Assembly: GCF_041596335.1 (NCBI RefSeq)
Contig: NZ_JBFHIT010000005.1
Location: 114,055-178,054, forward strand
Direction of reading: 5' to 3'
From: Mangrovibacterium sp041596335
Lineage (GTDB): Bacteria > Bacteroidota > Bacteroidia > Bacteroidales > Prolixibacteraceae
DNA length: 64,000 bases
Shown: positions 36,178 to 45,778 of the stretch, piece by piece
Position numbering within the stretch: position 1 is the first letter of the stretch
Layout: each line of letters starts with the position of its first letter
Notes under the pieces: model-generated
What the model was told of the DNA's origin: nothing
What the model saw: only the letters and a program-made list of their open reading frames with translations
Databases searched by the model: none
Program-made: the position numbers and the translations under genes

Positions 36178-37782
36178 ATGATAAAAAGAAAAGTTTGGGG
36201 AGGTTGCCTTGTCGCAGTTTTTGTGCTGGCGAGTGCTTGCGGAGTGTTAACAAAGCAGGATAAAGTGACATTCGGAACGTTGCTGGATGAAATGACGAAC
36301 AGGGAAACGCTGAGCTACCTTCAAGCACCCATTTGGTCGCAACATCAGGCCAGCAGCTACGAACGCTTGTCGGTTAGTCCGGATGATACGCTTGGTTGGT
36401 ATGCCAACCACGACTGGAATCATTTTCAGGGCAAGGAAATCATCAACGGAAGAACCGAATTTGTGATGCTCGATGTTGATGGCCCCGGTGTAGTTACCCG
36501 CTTTTGGAGTGGCGGTAATCCCGGTCTTGAGGCGACTTTACGTTTTTACATCGATGGTGATACCATTCCAACCTGGGAAGCTGAGCGGGCGGGAGATCTG
36601 TTGGGTGAGAACGAAATGATTGGTTATCCGCTTTCGGCTTTGTGTGTTAGTAAAGACCAGCCCCTGCCTAAAGCAAGCAGTAAGTTGGGACACAACTTAT
36701 ACGCTCCAATTCCTTTCTCAAAACACATAAAAATCACTTACGAAGGACCCGATCCGCGTCCGTCAGCCGGTGATGGCATGTTTTACAATATCAACTATCG
36801 GCTTTACAAAGGCGATGTTAAGATGGAAAGCTTAACCAGGGAAACCGTTGTTAAGTATGCTGAACAATTGAAAGTTGCCAATGCAAAATTGGGCGATTTG
36901 ATCGACGAGAAACCCGCGGAAGTCAAGGTGGAAGCGGAGAACGGAGTGAAATCAACTGAGCTGAGTCTGGAACAAGGTGAATCAGGTTCTATCGAGCTTG
37001 AAGGAGCGTCTTCAATCCGAAGAATTCTCCTCTCTTTGGCTGCCGACAGCCTGAGTCAGGCCGTAAAAGACTTGCGCATTCAAATTGCCTTCGACGGAAA
37101 CCAAACAGTGGATGTGCCACTTGGTTTTTTCTTTGGTAGTGGCGACCAACTCGTTGAAGTTTCCGATTGGTACCGCAAGGTCGACACACTCGGTAACATG
37201 GCCAGCTTCTGGGTCATGCCTTTTCAGACTGGCGCCGAGGTGAAGATTGTAAATCAAGGAGAGACGAAAGTCGGTGTAAAACTTAACGTGGCTACCGGTG
37301 ATTATCAATGGGCAGGCAACAGCCTGTATTTCCACGCGAATTATTCGGAGTTGAAAAACTACTCCACGATAGCAAAACAGGGACAGGATTTCAATTTTAT
37401 CACCATTCCAACAGCCGGAAATTATGTGGGAGATAATCTGCAAATAGACAAGCCTGTTCCGGGATGGTGGGGCGAAGGCGACGAAAAAGTTTATGTCGAT
37501 GGAAGTACGTTCCCCGACCACTTTGGAACCGGAACCGAAGATTACTATGGCTACGCCTGGGGAGGTCAATATCCTAACCCGTTCAATCATCCGTTTATTG
37601 GGCAACCCATCGGGCAGGCCAATAGCAAGAAACAAGGAGGAATAACTGTTAACTCGCGGGTGCGTGCGCTGGATGCGATTTCGTTTAACAAATCGCTACG
37701 CTTCGATATGGAATCGTGGAACTGGCATGGGGGCGAAGTCGACTTTTCCTGGGCTTGCTTTTGGTATGCGGGCTCCAACTGA
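36178..37782 (+). CDS. GH172 (DUF2961) glycoside hydrolase, lipoprotein
   Basis: A 534-residue lipoprotein (lipobox LASAC). The double jelly-roll family marks are DVDGPGVVTRFWSGGNP near residue 100, the LPFQ-like LPFxxG region replaced here by GHNLYAPIPFSKHIKI, and GTGTEDYYGYAWG with Glu454 as a likely catalytic residue. Known GH172 members act on alpha-D-fructofuranosides and D-arabinofuranosides. Neither sugar is obvious in the substrate suggested by the rest of the locus, so this points to an unexpected furanosyl decoration or an untested activity. It lies after a terminator-like hairpin and before a lyase gene. Confidence 0.88.
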   Translation: MIKRKVWGGCLVAVFVLASACGVLTKQDKVTFGTLLDEMTNRETLSYLQAPIWSQHQASSYERLSVSPDDTLGWYANHDWNHFQGKEIINGRTEFVMLDVDGPGVVTRFWSGGNPGLEATLRFYIDGDTIPTWEAERAGDLLGENEMIGYPLSALCVSKDQPLPKASSKLGHNLYAPIPFSKHIKITYEGPDPRPSAGDGMFYNINYRLYKGDVKMESLTRETVVKYAEQLKVANAKLGDLIDEKPAEVKVEAENGVKSTELSLEQGESGSIELEGASSIRRILLSLAADSLSQAVKDLRIQIAFDGNQTVDVPLGFFFGSGDQLVEVSDWYRKVDTLGNMASFWVMPFQTGAEVKIVNQGETKVGVKLNVATGDYQWAGNSLYFHANYSELKNYSTIAKQGQDFNFITIPTAGNYVGDNLQIDKPVPGWWGEGDEKVYVDGSTFPDHFGTGTEDYYGYAWGGQYPNPFNHPFIGQPIGQANSKKQGGITVNSRVRALDAISFNKSLRFDMESWNWHGGEVDFSWACFWYAGSN

Positions 37783-37926
37783 TAAACGTTTAAACAGATG
37801 GTTTACATTCTAAAATACAATTGATAAAAGAAACAGAACCAGGAGTCCGGACAAATTTTATATGCGTTCGAACTCTTGGTTTCAATCAACCAGACTAAAC
37901 TAAAAATGACTATAACCTATTGTGAA

Positions 37927-39876
37927 ATGAAGAATTTATATCGACTACTGTTCGTGGTTTTTACAGTTGTTCTGTTTGGCAGCTGTACCCCGGTGAAAAA
38001 AGAGAACTTTGATTTAAGCTTGTTCCTCGACCTCGCTGATCCGAATGTGATTTACCCAACTTCGGAACAACTTGAACTCTTGAAAAAGGTTGTACCTGAA
38101 GAAGCATTTATTCCTGTCCCCCCTGTGAGCAATCGATTGTATTGGGACAGTGTTGCCTCCGTTTCAGCGGGGAAAACCTATCTGGATTTGGCTATTGCTG
38201 AATTGGATCGGGCGCCTGAAGTTCCTATTACCGATGAAATTTATTATCGGGCCAATCGGGAAGGAAATCGCGGAATTTACAAACCCCGCTATTACCGCAC
38301 GATGGATCGGCTGGAAAAGTTTATCCTGGCCGAGTGCATCGAAAATCAAGGGCGCTTCCTGCCGCAAATCGAAGTGTACAGCGACTCCATCATGGCCATG
38401 AAATCGTGGCTGCATCCAAACCACGACCGCGACAATGATGTGCTGGAAGGCCGACGCGTATCCATCGACCTGGGCGCGCGGAAATTCGGTCTGGTGCTGG
38501 CGCTCGCCAATGCGCTTTTGGAAGATAAAATACCCGCTTCGCTCCGCTCAAAAATCGACGAACAACTGCAATGGCGGATCACTGATTCGTACCTGAGCTC
38601 TTGTCAGAAAGAAGAGGATAAAAGCAATACCTGGATCCGATCTACCAGCAACTGGAACTCGGTTTGTACCAGCGGCTCGGTCTTCACGACCATAGTGAAC
38701 GCAAAAAGTTACGACGAGCGAGTGGCAGCCATCGGCTGTGCCCTGAATAGCATGGTGTTCTACCTGTCCGGTTTCGGAACCGATGGCTATTGCTCCGAGG
38801 GAACAGGCTACTGGAACTACGGTTTTGGTCATTACATGTATTTGTCCGAAATTCTGTCCGATTATACCGATGGTCAGATTAACCTCTTCGACTTTACCAA
38901 CCGGGAAAAGATGGTGAATGTGGGCAATTTCCCATTCAACTTTCAAATTCATCCCGGAATGTACGCTCCCTTCTCTGACGGAGTGACCACCTTGGATCCG
39001 GAAAGCGACAACTTTGCCTACATTATGGCCGCCAAACATTACGGTGCTAAAAAACCTACCCGTTTTATTCCCGACGAAAGCGTTCAAACGTTGATCGCAT
39101 GGAAGGATAAACAAGATTATACGTCATCAGGAGATACTCCGGTGGAGCTGCCGGGACATACTTATTTCGACGATTTTGGGATCATGATCTCGCGCGGACA
39201 GCAGGAGCTTCCGTTTTCTATCGCCATTAAAGCCGGGCATAACGGCGAAAATCATAACCACATGGATGTGGGCAGTTATGTGCTGGTTCTGGGTGAAGAT
39301 TACGTGGCTGGTGATATTGGTGCGCCTTCGTACACCGCTGGCGCTTTTTCCAACGACAACCCGGCACGTAGCTCGTGGGGACACCCGTTGCCAAGGATCA
39401 ACAACACTCTGCAGTCAAGTGGAAAAGAGTTCGCCGGTGAGATCGTGCATGCCGAGTTTGCCGACAATGCGAATAAAGTGGTGATGGACATTCGGTCGGC
39501 TTATGAAATTCCTTCGCTCAATAAACTGCAACGTACCATGACCAACGACAAAAGAGGACCCGGTACAATTACGGTTACCGACGAATTTTCAGCTACTGAG
39601 CCGCTGAGCTTTGGTACTGCCATCAGTACTTTTTCAAAATATGAACTGGTTGATGAGAGAACCCTCATCCTGACCGCCGTGAAAAATCAAGGGAAGGTAA
39701 AAGTTGAAGTTTTCGGTGAAGTGGCCGGCGAGGATGTCCCGGTGAAAATCGTCCCCGAACCGATCCCGGTAAAAAGTCTGCGCAGCGGGAAAGATGCAGT
39801 GCGGATCGGCGTTGAATTTATAGAGGAAGCACAATCCGGATCAATTTCTATAAAATACCAACCTATTTTAAACTAG
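37927..39876 (+). CDS. Heparinase II/III-type lipoprotein (putative lyase)
   Basis: About 649 residues from the ATG at 37927, chosen because it directly starts the signal MKNLYRLLFVVFTVVLFGSC with a lipobox. Upstream in-frame ATGs at 37876 and 37906 would put a hydrophilic tail before it. An alpha/alpha toroid (about 40-380, with TSNWNSVCTSG and CSEGTGYWNYGFGHYMYL) precedes the heparinase II/III sheet domain with KAGHNGENHNHMDVGSYVL. The Asn/Tyr/His set typical of this lyase superfamily is present. It probably cleaves uronic-acid-containing oligosaccharides near the membrane. It is shorter than the other two heparinase-type proteins and is likely an exo- or oligo-lyase. Confidence 0.82.
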   Translation: MKNLYRLLFVVFTVVLFGSCTPVKKENFDLSLFLDLADPNVIYPTSEQLELLKKVVPEEAFIPVPPVSNRLYWDSVASVSAGKTYLDLAIAELDRAPEVPITDEIYYRANREGNRGIYKPRYYRTMDRLEKFILAECIENQGRFLPQIEVYSDSIMAMKSWLHPNHDRDNDVLEGRRVSIDLGARKFGLVLALANALLEDKIPASLRSKIDEQLQWRITDSYLSSCQKEEDKSNTWIRSTSNWNSVCTSGSVFTTIVNAKSYDERVAAIGCALNSMVFYLSGFGTDGYCSEGTGYWNYGFGHYMYLSEILSDYTDGQINLFDFTNREKMVNVGNFPFNFQIHPGMYAPFSDGVTTLDPESDNFAYIMAAKHYGAKKPTRFIPDESVQTLIAWKDKQDYTSSGDTPVELPGHTYFDDFGIMISRGQQELPFSIAIKAGHNGENHNHMDVGSYVLVLGEDYVAGDIGAPSYTAGAFSNDNPARSSWGHPLPRINNTLQSSGKEFAGEIVHAEFADNANKVVMDIRSAYEIPSLNKLQRTMTNDKRGPGTITVTDEFSATEPLSFGTAISTFSKYELVDERTLILTAVKNQGKVKVEVFGEVAGEDVPVKIVPEPIPVKSLRSGKDAVRIGVEFIEEAQSGSISIKYQPILN

Positions 39877-39915
39877 TAGAAATCAATCTAATTATCAATA
39901 ATAAATCAGAATCAA

Positions 39916-41277
39916 ATGAGAAACACATTTATGCTAATTGCACTGTCGATGGTCTTACTTTCGACAGCCTGCAATCAAAAAACCAAAGCAACAGAACAAA
40001 AAGATGAAGTGGTGAAACTAAGCGATGATGAACGAATGGCCTGGTGGCGCGACGCCCGTTTTGGAATGTTTATTCACTGGGGACCTTACGCGGTTCCGGG
40101 CGGCGAACGCGATGGACAAATCTGTAAAGGTGGTGCCGAGTGGATTATGGACAAACTGGATTACACCATCGAAGACTACGAAAAAGATGTGGTGGGCAAT
40201 TTTAATCCGGTAAACTTCGATGCCGACGCGTGGGTGACCATGGCTAAGAATGCCGGTATGAAATACATTGTTCTCACCTCAAAACATCACGATGGATTCG
40301 CTATGTGGGATTCAAAAGTGAGTGACTACAACATTGTGAAACGCACTGAATTTGGACGTGATGTGGTGAAAGAACTTGCCGAAGCTTGTAAAAAGCAAGG
40401 TATTGTTTTCTGTTTGTACCATTCAATTGTCGACTGGCACCATCCGGAGGCACAGGCTCCTTTGTATCCGAACTACAATGCCGGGCAGGCCGACCAAACA
40501 GTTGTGAACCCTGAATTCCCGAAATACTACGAAAACTACCTGAAACCGCAGGTGGTTGAGTTGTTAACCAACTATGGCGACCTCGGTGTGGTTTGGTTCG
40601 ATGGCGACTGGATTGCTGACTATACCACCGAGATGGGAAAAGATTTTTACAAAACAATCCGCGAAATTCAACCCAATACCATTGTAAACAACCGTGTTGA
40701 CAAAGGCCGCATGGGAATGGAAGGAATGGATATGGAAGGTGATTTCGCCGGCGACTTCGGTACACCCGAGCAGGAAATCCCGGCAACCGGAATTGATTCG
40801 GATTGGGAAGCCTGTATGACTATGAACGGCTCGTGGGGCTACAAACCATCAGACACCAACTGGAAAAGCTCTGAGGAACTCATTCAAAACCTGGTTGATA
40901 TTGTATCGAAAGGCGGAAACTTTTTGCTGAATATCGGGCCGGACGGACTTGGCGTTTTCCCTCAGGAAAGTGTTGAGCGCCTGGCCGACATGGGCAAGTG
41001 GACAAAAGTAAACGGCGAAGCCATTTATGGCTGTCAAGCAAGTCCGGTTGACCGCCCCGAATGGGGACGTTACACCAGCAAGGGAAATGTGGTTTATGCG
41101 CATGTGTTCGACTGGCCTGCCGATGGCAAACTCATGATAGACGCTAACCTGAAGGTGCAAAAGGCCAGTTTGGTGACTGACGGGCAAGAGTTGAAGCTTG
41201 ACGGGGCGACCATTGTTTTGCCTGAGACTGCTTCTGACGAATTTGCTTCGGTTATAAAACTGGAGCTTGCTCAATAG
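39916..41277 (+). CDS. GH29 alpha-L-fucosidase
   Basis: A 453-residue lipoprotein (lipobox LLSTAC) of GH29. Family marks are WWRDARFGMFIHWGPYAVPGG, NPVNFDADAWVTMAKNAGMKYIVLTSKHHDGFAMWDS, LGVVWFDGDW with nucleophile Asp229, and NGSWGY followed by SKGGNFLLNIGPDGLG. It removes terminal alpha-linked L-fucose. The general acid is variable in this family and I do not name it. A small C-terminal beta domain (about 370-453) is present. It lies 39 bp after the lyase gene. A palindromic repeat sits directly downstream. Confidence 0.95.
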   Translation: MRNTFMLIALSMVLLSTACNQKTKATEQKDEVVKLSDDERMAWWRDARFGMFIHWGPYAVPGGERDGQICKGGAEWIMDKLDYTIEDYEKDVVGNFNPVNFDADAWVTMAKNAGMKYIVLTSKHHDGFAMWDSKVSDYNIVKRTEFGRDVVKELAEACKKQGIVFCLYHSIVDWHHPEAQAPLYPNYNAGQADQTVVNPEFPKYYENYLKPQVVELLTNYGDLGVVWFDGDWIADYTTEMGKDFYKTIREIQPNTIVNNRVDKGRMGMEGMDMEGDFAGDFGTPEQEIPATGIDSDWEACMTMNGSWGYKPSDTNWKSSEELIQNLVDIVSKGGNFLLNIGPDGLGVFPQESVERLADMGKWTKVNGEAIYGCQASPVDRPEWGRYTSKGNVVYAHVFDWPADGKLMIDANLKVQKASLVTDGQELKLDGATIVLPETASDEFASVIKLELAQ

Positions 41278-41291
41278 ACTGAATAATCAAA

Positions 41292-41341
41292 CCCGCAGAG
41301 GCGCAAGGAGACAACTCACAGCGCCTTTGTGCCTTTGCGGG
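41292..41341. repeat. Imperfect palindrome of the CGCAAAGGCGCAAAG type between GH29 and GH43
   Basis: CCCGCAGAGGCGCAAGG at 41292-41308 pairs over 17 positions (with G-T pairs) with CCTTTGTGCCTTTGCGGG at 41324-41341, leaving a 15-base loop. The sequence resembles the dispersed CGCAAAG/CTTTGCG palindromes that I recall from intergenic regions of many bacteria, Bacteroidota included. It fills the whole gap between two operon genes, 20 bp before the GH43 start. No T tract follows, so it is not a standard terminator. Confidence 0.6.
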
Positions 41342-41361
41342 TAAAATTAAACCCGAGACCT

Positions 41362-42939
41362 ATGAAAAGCCTAATCCCAATACTCCTGCTTCAACTCGTG
41401 TTCGTTCTGTTTGTTAACGCCCAGCAATGGACTCCGGACCTGGGGGATGGAACGTTTAAAAACCCGATCATTTTTGCCGATTACTCCGATCCGGACATTC
41501 TGCGGGTTGGCGATGACTTTTACATGGTGGCATCCAGCTTTAACTGCATGCCGGGAATTCCGGTCTTGCATTCAAAAGATCTGGTGAATTGGGAAATTAT
41601 CAACCATGTGTATCAAAAACTACCGCTCCAGAAGTACGATAAGGTTGCGCATGGCGAAGGTTGCTGGGCTCCTTCTATCAGGCATCATAACGGGAAGTTT
41701 TACGTCTTTTTCTGCACGCCCAACGATGGCTTGTTTATGGCCTGTACCGATCACCCATCTCATGAATGGGAGCTAACCCATGTGGTGAACGTGGTGAATT
41801 GGGAAGACCCGTGCCCTATTTGGACTGAAGATGGAGATGCTTACCTGGTTCGTAGCAAATTGTGCGGAAACGATTTATACCTTCATAAAATGAGTCCGGA
41901 TGGAAAAAAATTACTCGACAACGGAACTCTGATCTTTAGAGATAAAGCTGATCAACCCATTATCGAGGGGCCCAAGTTCTATGTGAAGGACGACTTTTTC
42001 TACATCCTGGCTCCGGCCGGTGGAGTTCCAACCGGCTGGCAAACCGCATTGCGTTCTAAAAATATCTACGGTCCCTACGAGACCAAAAAAGTCCTTCACC
42101 AGGGAAGTACTGATATCAACGGCCCGCACCAAGGGGGGCTTGTCGAGTTGAACTCGGGAGAATGGTGGTTTGCGCATTTTCAGGATCGGGGCTTATATGG
42201 CCGAATTGTTCACCTGAACCCGGTAAAATGGGAAGATGGCTGGCCGCTGATGGGGGAAGATGTTAATGCCGATGGGATTGGCGAGCCTGTTTTGGTCTGT
42301 AATAAACCGAATGTGGGCAAATCCGTTCCGCAGAAGATTCCGCAAACCAGCGATGAATTTGAGTCTGAAAAGCTAGGCCTCCAATGGCAATGGCATGCCA
42401 ACCCACTGGAAAACTGGTACTCCCTGTCTCAAAATCCCGGCTCAATAAGGTTAAATGCCGTTCAAAACCTGACTCAATATGGCGATTTATGGCATGTGCC
42501 TAACTTGCTGTTGCAGAAATTCCCGGCTCCTTCATTTACCGCGACTACTAAAGTCGGGTTTAACGGAGAGTTAACTGGCGATCGCTGCGGATTGGTCGTC
42601 ATGGGGCGCGAGTGGGCCTACATTGCGCTCGAAAATGACGACAATAGGGTAAAGGTTGTCATGTACAAGGGCAAGTATAACAAGTGCGATGGCGGTACCA
42701 ACGAAATTGAAAGCATTCCGGTTGAGGCGGAAAGCCTTTTTCTGCGTGTTTCAGTAAACGACCAGGGGATGTGCCGGTTCCAATATAGCTTGGATAATGA
42801 TACGTTTCAAGGTATTGGAACTGAATTTCAGGCGAGTGTCGGTGTATGGATCGGCGCTAAGGTCGGCGTATTCTGCCTTAATCCGAACATGAGCCAGAGT
42901 AGTGGTTATGCTTGTTTCGATTGGTTTCGGGTAGAATAA
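41362..42939 (+). CDS. GH43 (subfamily 12-like) beta-xylosidase/alpha-L-arabinofuranosidase
   Basis: About 525 residues from the ATG at 41362, which begins a clean signal peptide (…FVNAQ). The frame is open to 41329 inside the palindrome. The five-bladed propeller has base Asp in YSDPDILR, the middle Asp in EDPCPIW and the acid Glu in IEGPKFY, followed by HQGGLVEL. A C-terminal ConA-like sandwich (about 335-525, SDEFESEKLGLQWQWHANP) as in GH43_12 xylosidases completes it. It should remove xylose or arabinose side units. A second, different GH43 lies at 50000. Confidence 0.93.
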   Translation: MKSLIPILLLQLVFVLFVNAQQWTPDLGDGTFKNPIIFADYSDPDILRVGDDFYMVASSFNCMPGIPVLHSKDLVNWEIINHVYQKLPLQKYDKVAHGEGCWAPSIRHHNGKFYVFFCTPNDGLFMACTDHPSHEWELTHVVNVVNWEDPCPIWTEDGDAYLVRSKLCGNDLYLHKMSPDGKKLLDNGTLIFRDKADQPIIEGPKFYVKDDFFYILAPAGGVPTGWQTALRSKNIYGPYETKKVLHQGSTDINGPHQGGLVELNSGEWWFAHFQDRGLYGRIVHLNPVKWEDGWPLMGEDVNADGIGEPVLVCNKPNVGKSVPQKIPQTSDEFESEKLGLQWQWHANPLENWYSLSQNPGSIRLNAVQNLTQYGDLWHVPNLLLQKFPAPSFTATTKVGFNGELTGDRCGLVVMGREWAYIALENDDNRVKVVMYKGKYNKCDGGTNEIESIPVEAESLFLRVSVNDQGMCRFQYSLDNDTFQGIGTEFQASVGVWIGAKVGVFCLNPNMSQSSGYACFDWFRVE

Positions 42940-43002
42940 TCGCTGGCAGCCTTTGTGCTACCTAAATGCTAATGGCCGACATTCAAGGATTTCGGCATAA
43001 AA

Positions 43003-45702
43003 ATGAAAATAGTTAAAAGCAAAAGAATGAATCAATTAAATAAAATGGCTGTGATCCTTTTGGGGGCCGTGCTGATATTCCAGCTTAATCTGGTTTCGGC
43101 GCAGCAACATCCGGCTTTAATTGCCGGAAACGAAGATAAGCAAGCCATTCTCGACAAAATAGAAAACGAAGATTGGGCTAAAAGTGCCTGGGAAAACCTG
43201 AAAGCCAAAATTGATCCGTATGTGGATCGACACCAGTCAGACCCCGAATGGATTGTCTCACGGATGTCGATGTATTGGAAAGATGGCGAGCGTTTCACAC
43301 AATGCTACATTAAAAACCAAAATTGGGACTACGGCGAAGGAAATGCGCCAATTCCAACCGTTCGCCTGCCGGGAATGCGTACCTGGAACAGCTACATCAA
43401 CGTTCCGTTGGAAGATCGTCTCCCGTACAGCGAAAATGGCGACATGCTCGCCATCGATCGGGCAACCGACGACAAAACCCCGGTGCGTGTGCCCTACAAA
43501 AAAACAGGCCACATGGTTCGCGCCAACAACAACGAAATTCTATCGTTGGCTGAAGAGGCAGCATTTGCATATTGGCTTACTCAGGACGAAAAATATGCGA
43601 AGTTTTCATCCGATATTCTTTGGACTTGGCTGTTGGGTACCTACTACATGAACCCGCCACTCGATCCGGAAAAATCGACCAATGGTCCGGGTGGTTATGC
43701 GCCGGGAGGCATCATGGGCTATTACGATTATGAACAAATTCACGACGACCACCAGGTGCATGCCTCTGCTGCTTACGATTTCCTTTACGATTATTTGAAG
43801 GCAAATCCTCACCGGCACTTGTCACAAATTGGCAAAAATACAACTGAAGTCGCCGGTGTGGTTTTCAAGCGCTTTATCGATTTGGGCCTAATCAGAGGAG
43901 GAAAAAAAGGCAACTGGAATGTGAATGGCTTCAAAAATATTGTTCCATCAATGTTGGTGCTGGAGTCGAACGATTTTTACGCCGACAAAAAAGGGAAGGA
44001 ATATTACCTTCCGTACTATACAAAAATTACAACTGACTACCACGAGGCCTTGCCTGATTTTATTAAGAACTTCGACGAAAAAACAGGCCTGTGGCCTGAA
44101 TCTCCCGGCTATGCTTCGGGTATGATCTCGTTGGTGTTCGACATTGGCTTGCAATTGTACCAAAACGGAGTAAATACCATTGGGCAGAATCCGCTATTGC
44201 AAAAGGCTGCACTGGCTAACCTCGGATGGCTCGATGCACGTGGCAACCTGGTTGTTTTTGGCGATATGCGTGGGGGGCCTGCCGACTTTTCGGTGTTCGA
44301 AAAAATGCTCACTTACTACACTTGGGAAGGAGATACGGAAAATGCCCGAAAAATGGCGATCGTCATCCGCAAAGGCATCGAATCGGGCCAGTACAGCCGA
44401 AGCGAAGCCGACTGGCAAGGTCTGTGTCAATATCAACCGTTACCCGATTCGGGCAATGAGTTGCCTTATCAGCGTGCGGCCTATTCGCCGCATCACCGCC
44501 ATCTGATCATGAAAAACGGCAACAGCGAGCAAAACGGACTGATGTTTACGCTGTATGGTGGTGCTAAGGGCGGTCACCTGACCGACAATGGCCTGGCGAT
44601 GCAGTTCTACGGAAAAGGCTGGGCGCTAAACCCGGATGCATCGGCTTACGAATCGTATTGGTCGAGCGATGCGATCTACCACCGTAGCATTACCGGATCC
44701 AACACTATTTTGCCGGGCTATACCGTGGGCGAGATTACAATCAACGCGATGGATCCTGCTGTTGATCCGGCAAAGGGATTTTACAATAGCTCCGAAACAT
44801 CGGAGAACTGTTCGTTTTCCGATGTTTCGGCCGATGAAAAGCGACGTTTGGTGGCTATGATCCGAACCTCGGAAACGACCGGGTATTATGTGGATATCTT
44901 CCGATCCAACCAAGCCGACAACGATTACCTGCATCATAATTTGGGCGATGAAACCCGTGTTGTTGGCGAGAACGACAATCCATTAGTCCTAAATCCTGTT
45001 GCTGAGATTGCCAATCATCATCATAAGGCGTATTCGTTTTTTCAAAATCTGAAAAAGATTGACTACAACAAGGACTTTACTGTAAGCTGGAAAATTAATA
45101 AAGTTTCTCCCGCCCTGAATACCGATATGTGGATGATGGGGCAGGACAACCGAGAAATTTACCTGATGGATGCACCGCCAACAACATTGAGGACGGATGT
45201 GACTCCGGGCATGGTGAATAAAAGTCCGCAAACTACACCGACCATGATTGTTCGCCAATTGAATAATAACGCGCAGGATAATCCATACGTAGCGGTGTTT
45301 GAAGCGTATGCTGATGGCGAAAAAGCGATTCGGAAGATTGAGAAAGTGGCTGGCAGCGAAAAATTTGTTTGTATTGAAGTGGACTCGGATGGCTATGGCA
45401 ATCAGCTAATTATGAATGCCATTGATGATAAATTGTACGAGCCGTCGGATGACACAGCGTTCAAAGGAACTTTTGGAATTGCTTCGGAAAAAGATGGCGC
45501 TGTGGAATACCTGTATTTGGGTAGCGGAAAACTAATCCGCCTGGGTAACTATTCCATCGAATCGGTTGATGGAGTGGTGTCGGCTGAGCTGAAGATGGAA
45601 AGCGGGAAACTGTATTATTCAGCCAACAAACCGGTGAAAATTAAGGTTGGTGACGACAACCTAAAGGTTTATCCGGCAGGTTTCAATATTGAAGTTAAGT
45701 AG
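43003..45702 (+). CDS. Large heparinase II/III-superfamily protein (putative polysaccharide lyase)
   Basis: An 899-residue secreted protein (signal peptide ending LVSAQ; either 43003 or the ATG at 43027 could start it). An alpha/alpha toroid (about 40-480, with GKKGNWNVNGFKNIVPS and WPESPGYASGM) is followed by a beta-sandwich part with YGGAKGGHLTDNGLAMQFYGKGWALNPDAS and RSITGSNTILPG. The GGH-x-T/H-D region corresponds to the heparinase II/III core but lacks the HGH triplet of the protein at 17554. It could belong to one of the newer lyase families (PL37- or PL40-like). I cannot decide which. An endo- or exo-lyase on a uronate-containing chain is the likely role. Confidence 0.75.
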   Translation: MKIVKSKRMNQLNKMAVILLGAVLIFQLNLVSAQQHPALIAGNEDKQAILDKIENEDWAKSAWENLKAKIDPYVDRHQSDPEWIVSRMSMYWKDGERFTQCYIKNQNWDYGEGNAPIPTVRLPGMRTWNSYINVPLEDRLPYSENGDMLAIDRATDDKTPVRVPYKKTGHMVRANNNEILSLAEEAAFAYWLTQDEKYAKFSSDILWTWLLGTYYMNPPLDPEKSTNGPGGYAPGGIMGYYDYEQIHDDHQVHASAAYDFLYDYLKANPHRHLSQIGKNTTEVAGVVFKRFIDLGLIRGGKKGNWNVNGFKNIVPSMLVLESNDFYADKKGKEYYLPYYTKITTDYHEALPDFIKNFDEKTGLWPESPGYASGMISLVFDIGLQLYQNGVNTIGQNPLLQKAALANLGWLDARGNLVVFGDMRGGPADFSVFEKMLTYYTWEGDTENARKMAIVIRKGIESGQYSRSEADWQGLCQYQPLPDSGNELPYQRAAYSPHHRHLIMKNGNSEQNGLMFTLYGGAKGGHLTDNGLAMQFYGKGWALNPDASAYESYWSSDAIYHRSITGSNTILPGYTVGEITINAMDPAVDPAKGFYNSSETSENCSFSDVSADEKRRLVAMIRTSETTGYYVDIFRSNQADNDYLHHNLGDETRVVGENDNPLVLNPVAEIANHHHKAYSFFQNLKKIDYNKDFTVSWKINKVSPALNTDMWMMGQDNREIYLMDAPPTTLRTDVTPGMVNKSPQTTPTMIVRQLNNNAQDNPYVAVFEAYADGEKAIRKIEKVAGSEKFVCIEVDSDGYGNQLIMNAIDDKLYEPSDDTAFKGTFGIASEKDGAVEYLYLGSGKLIRLGNYSIESVDGVVSAELKMESGKLYYSANKPVKIKVGDDNLKVYPAGFNIEVK

Positions 45703-45778
45703 TAAATAGAGTAGGTTGGATGGGGAGCTGATTTGGAAGTGAACTCTTCATCCTTCCTTTCAATCTAAAGAACGAAAC

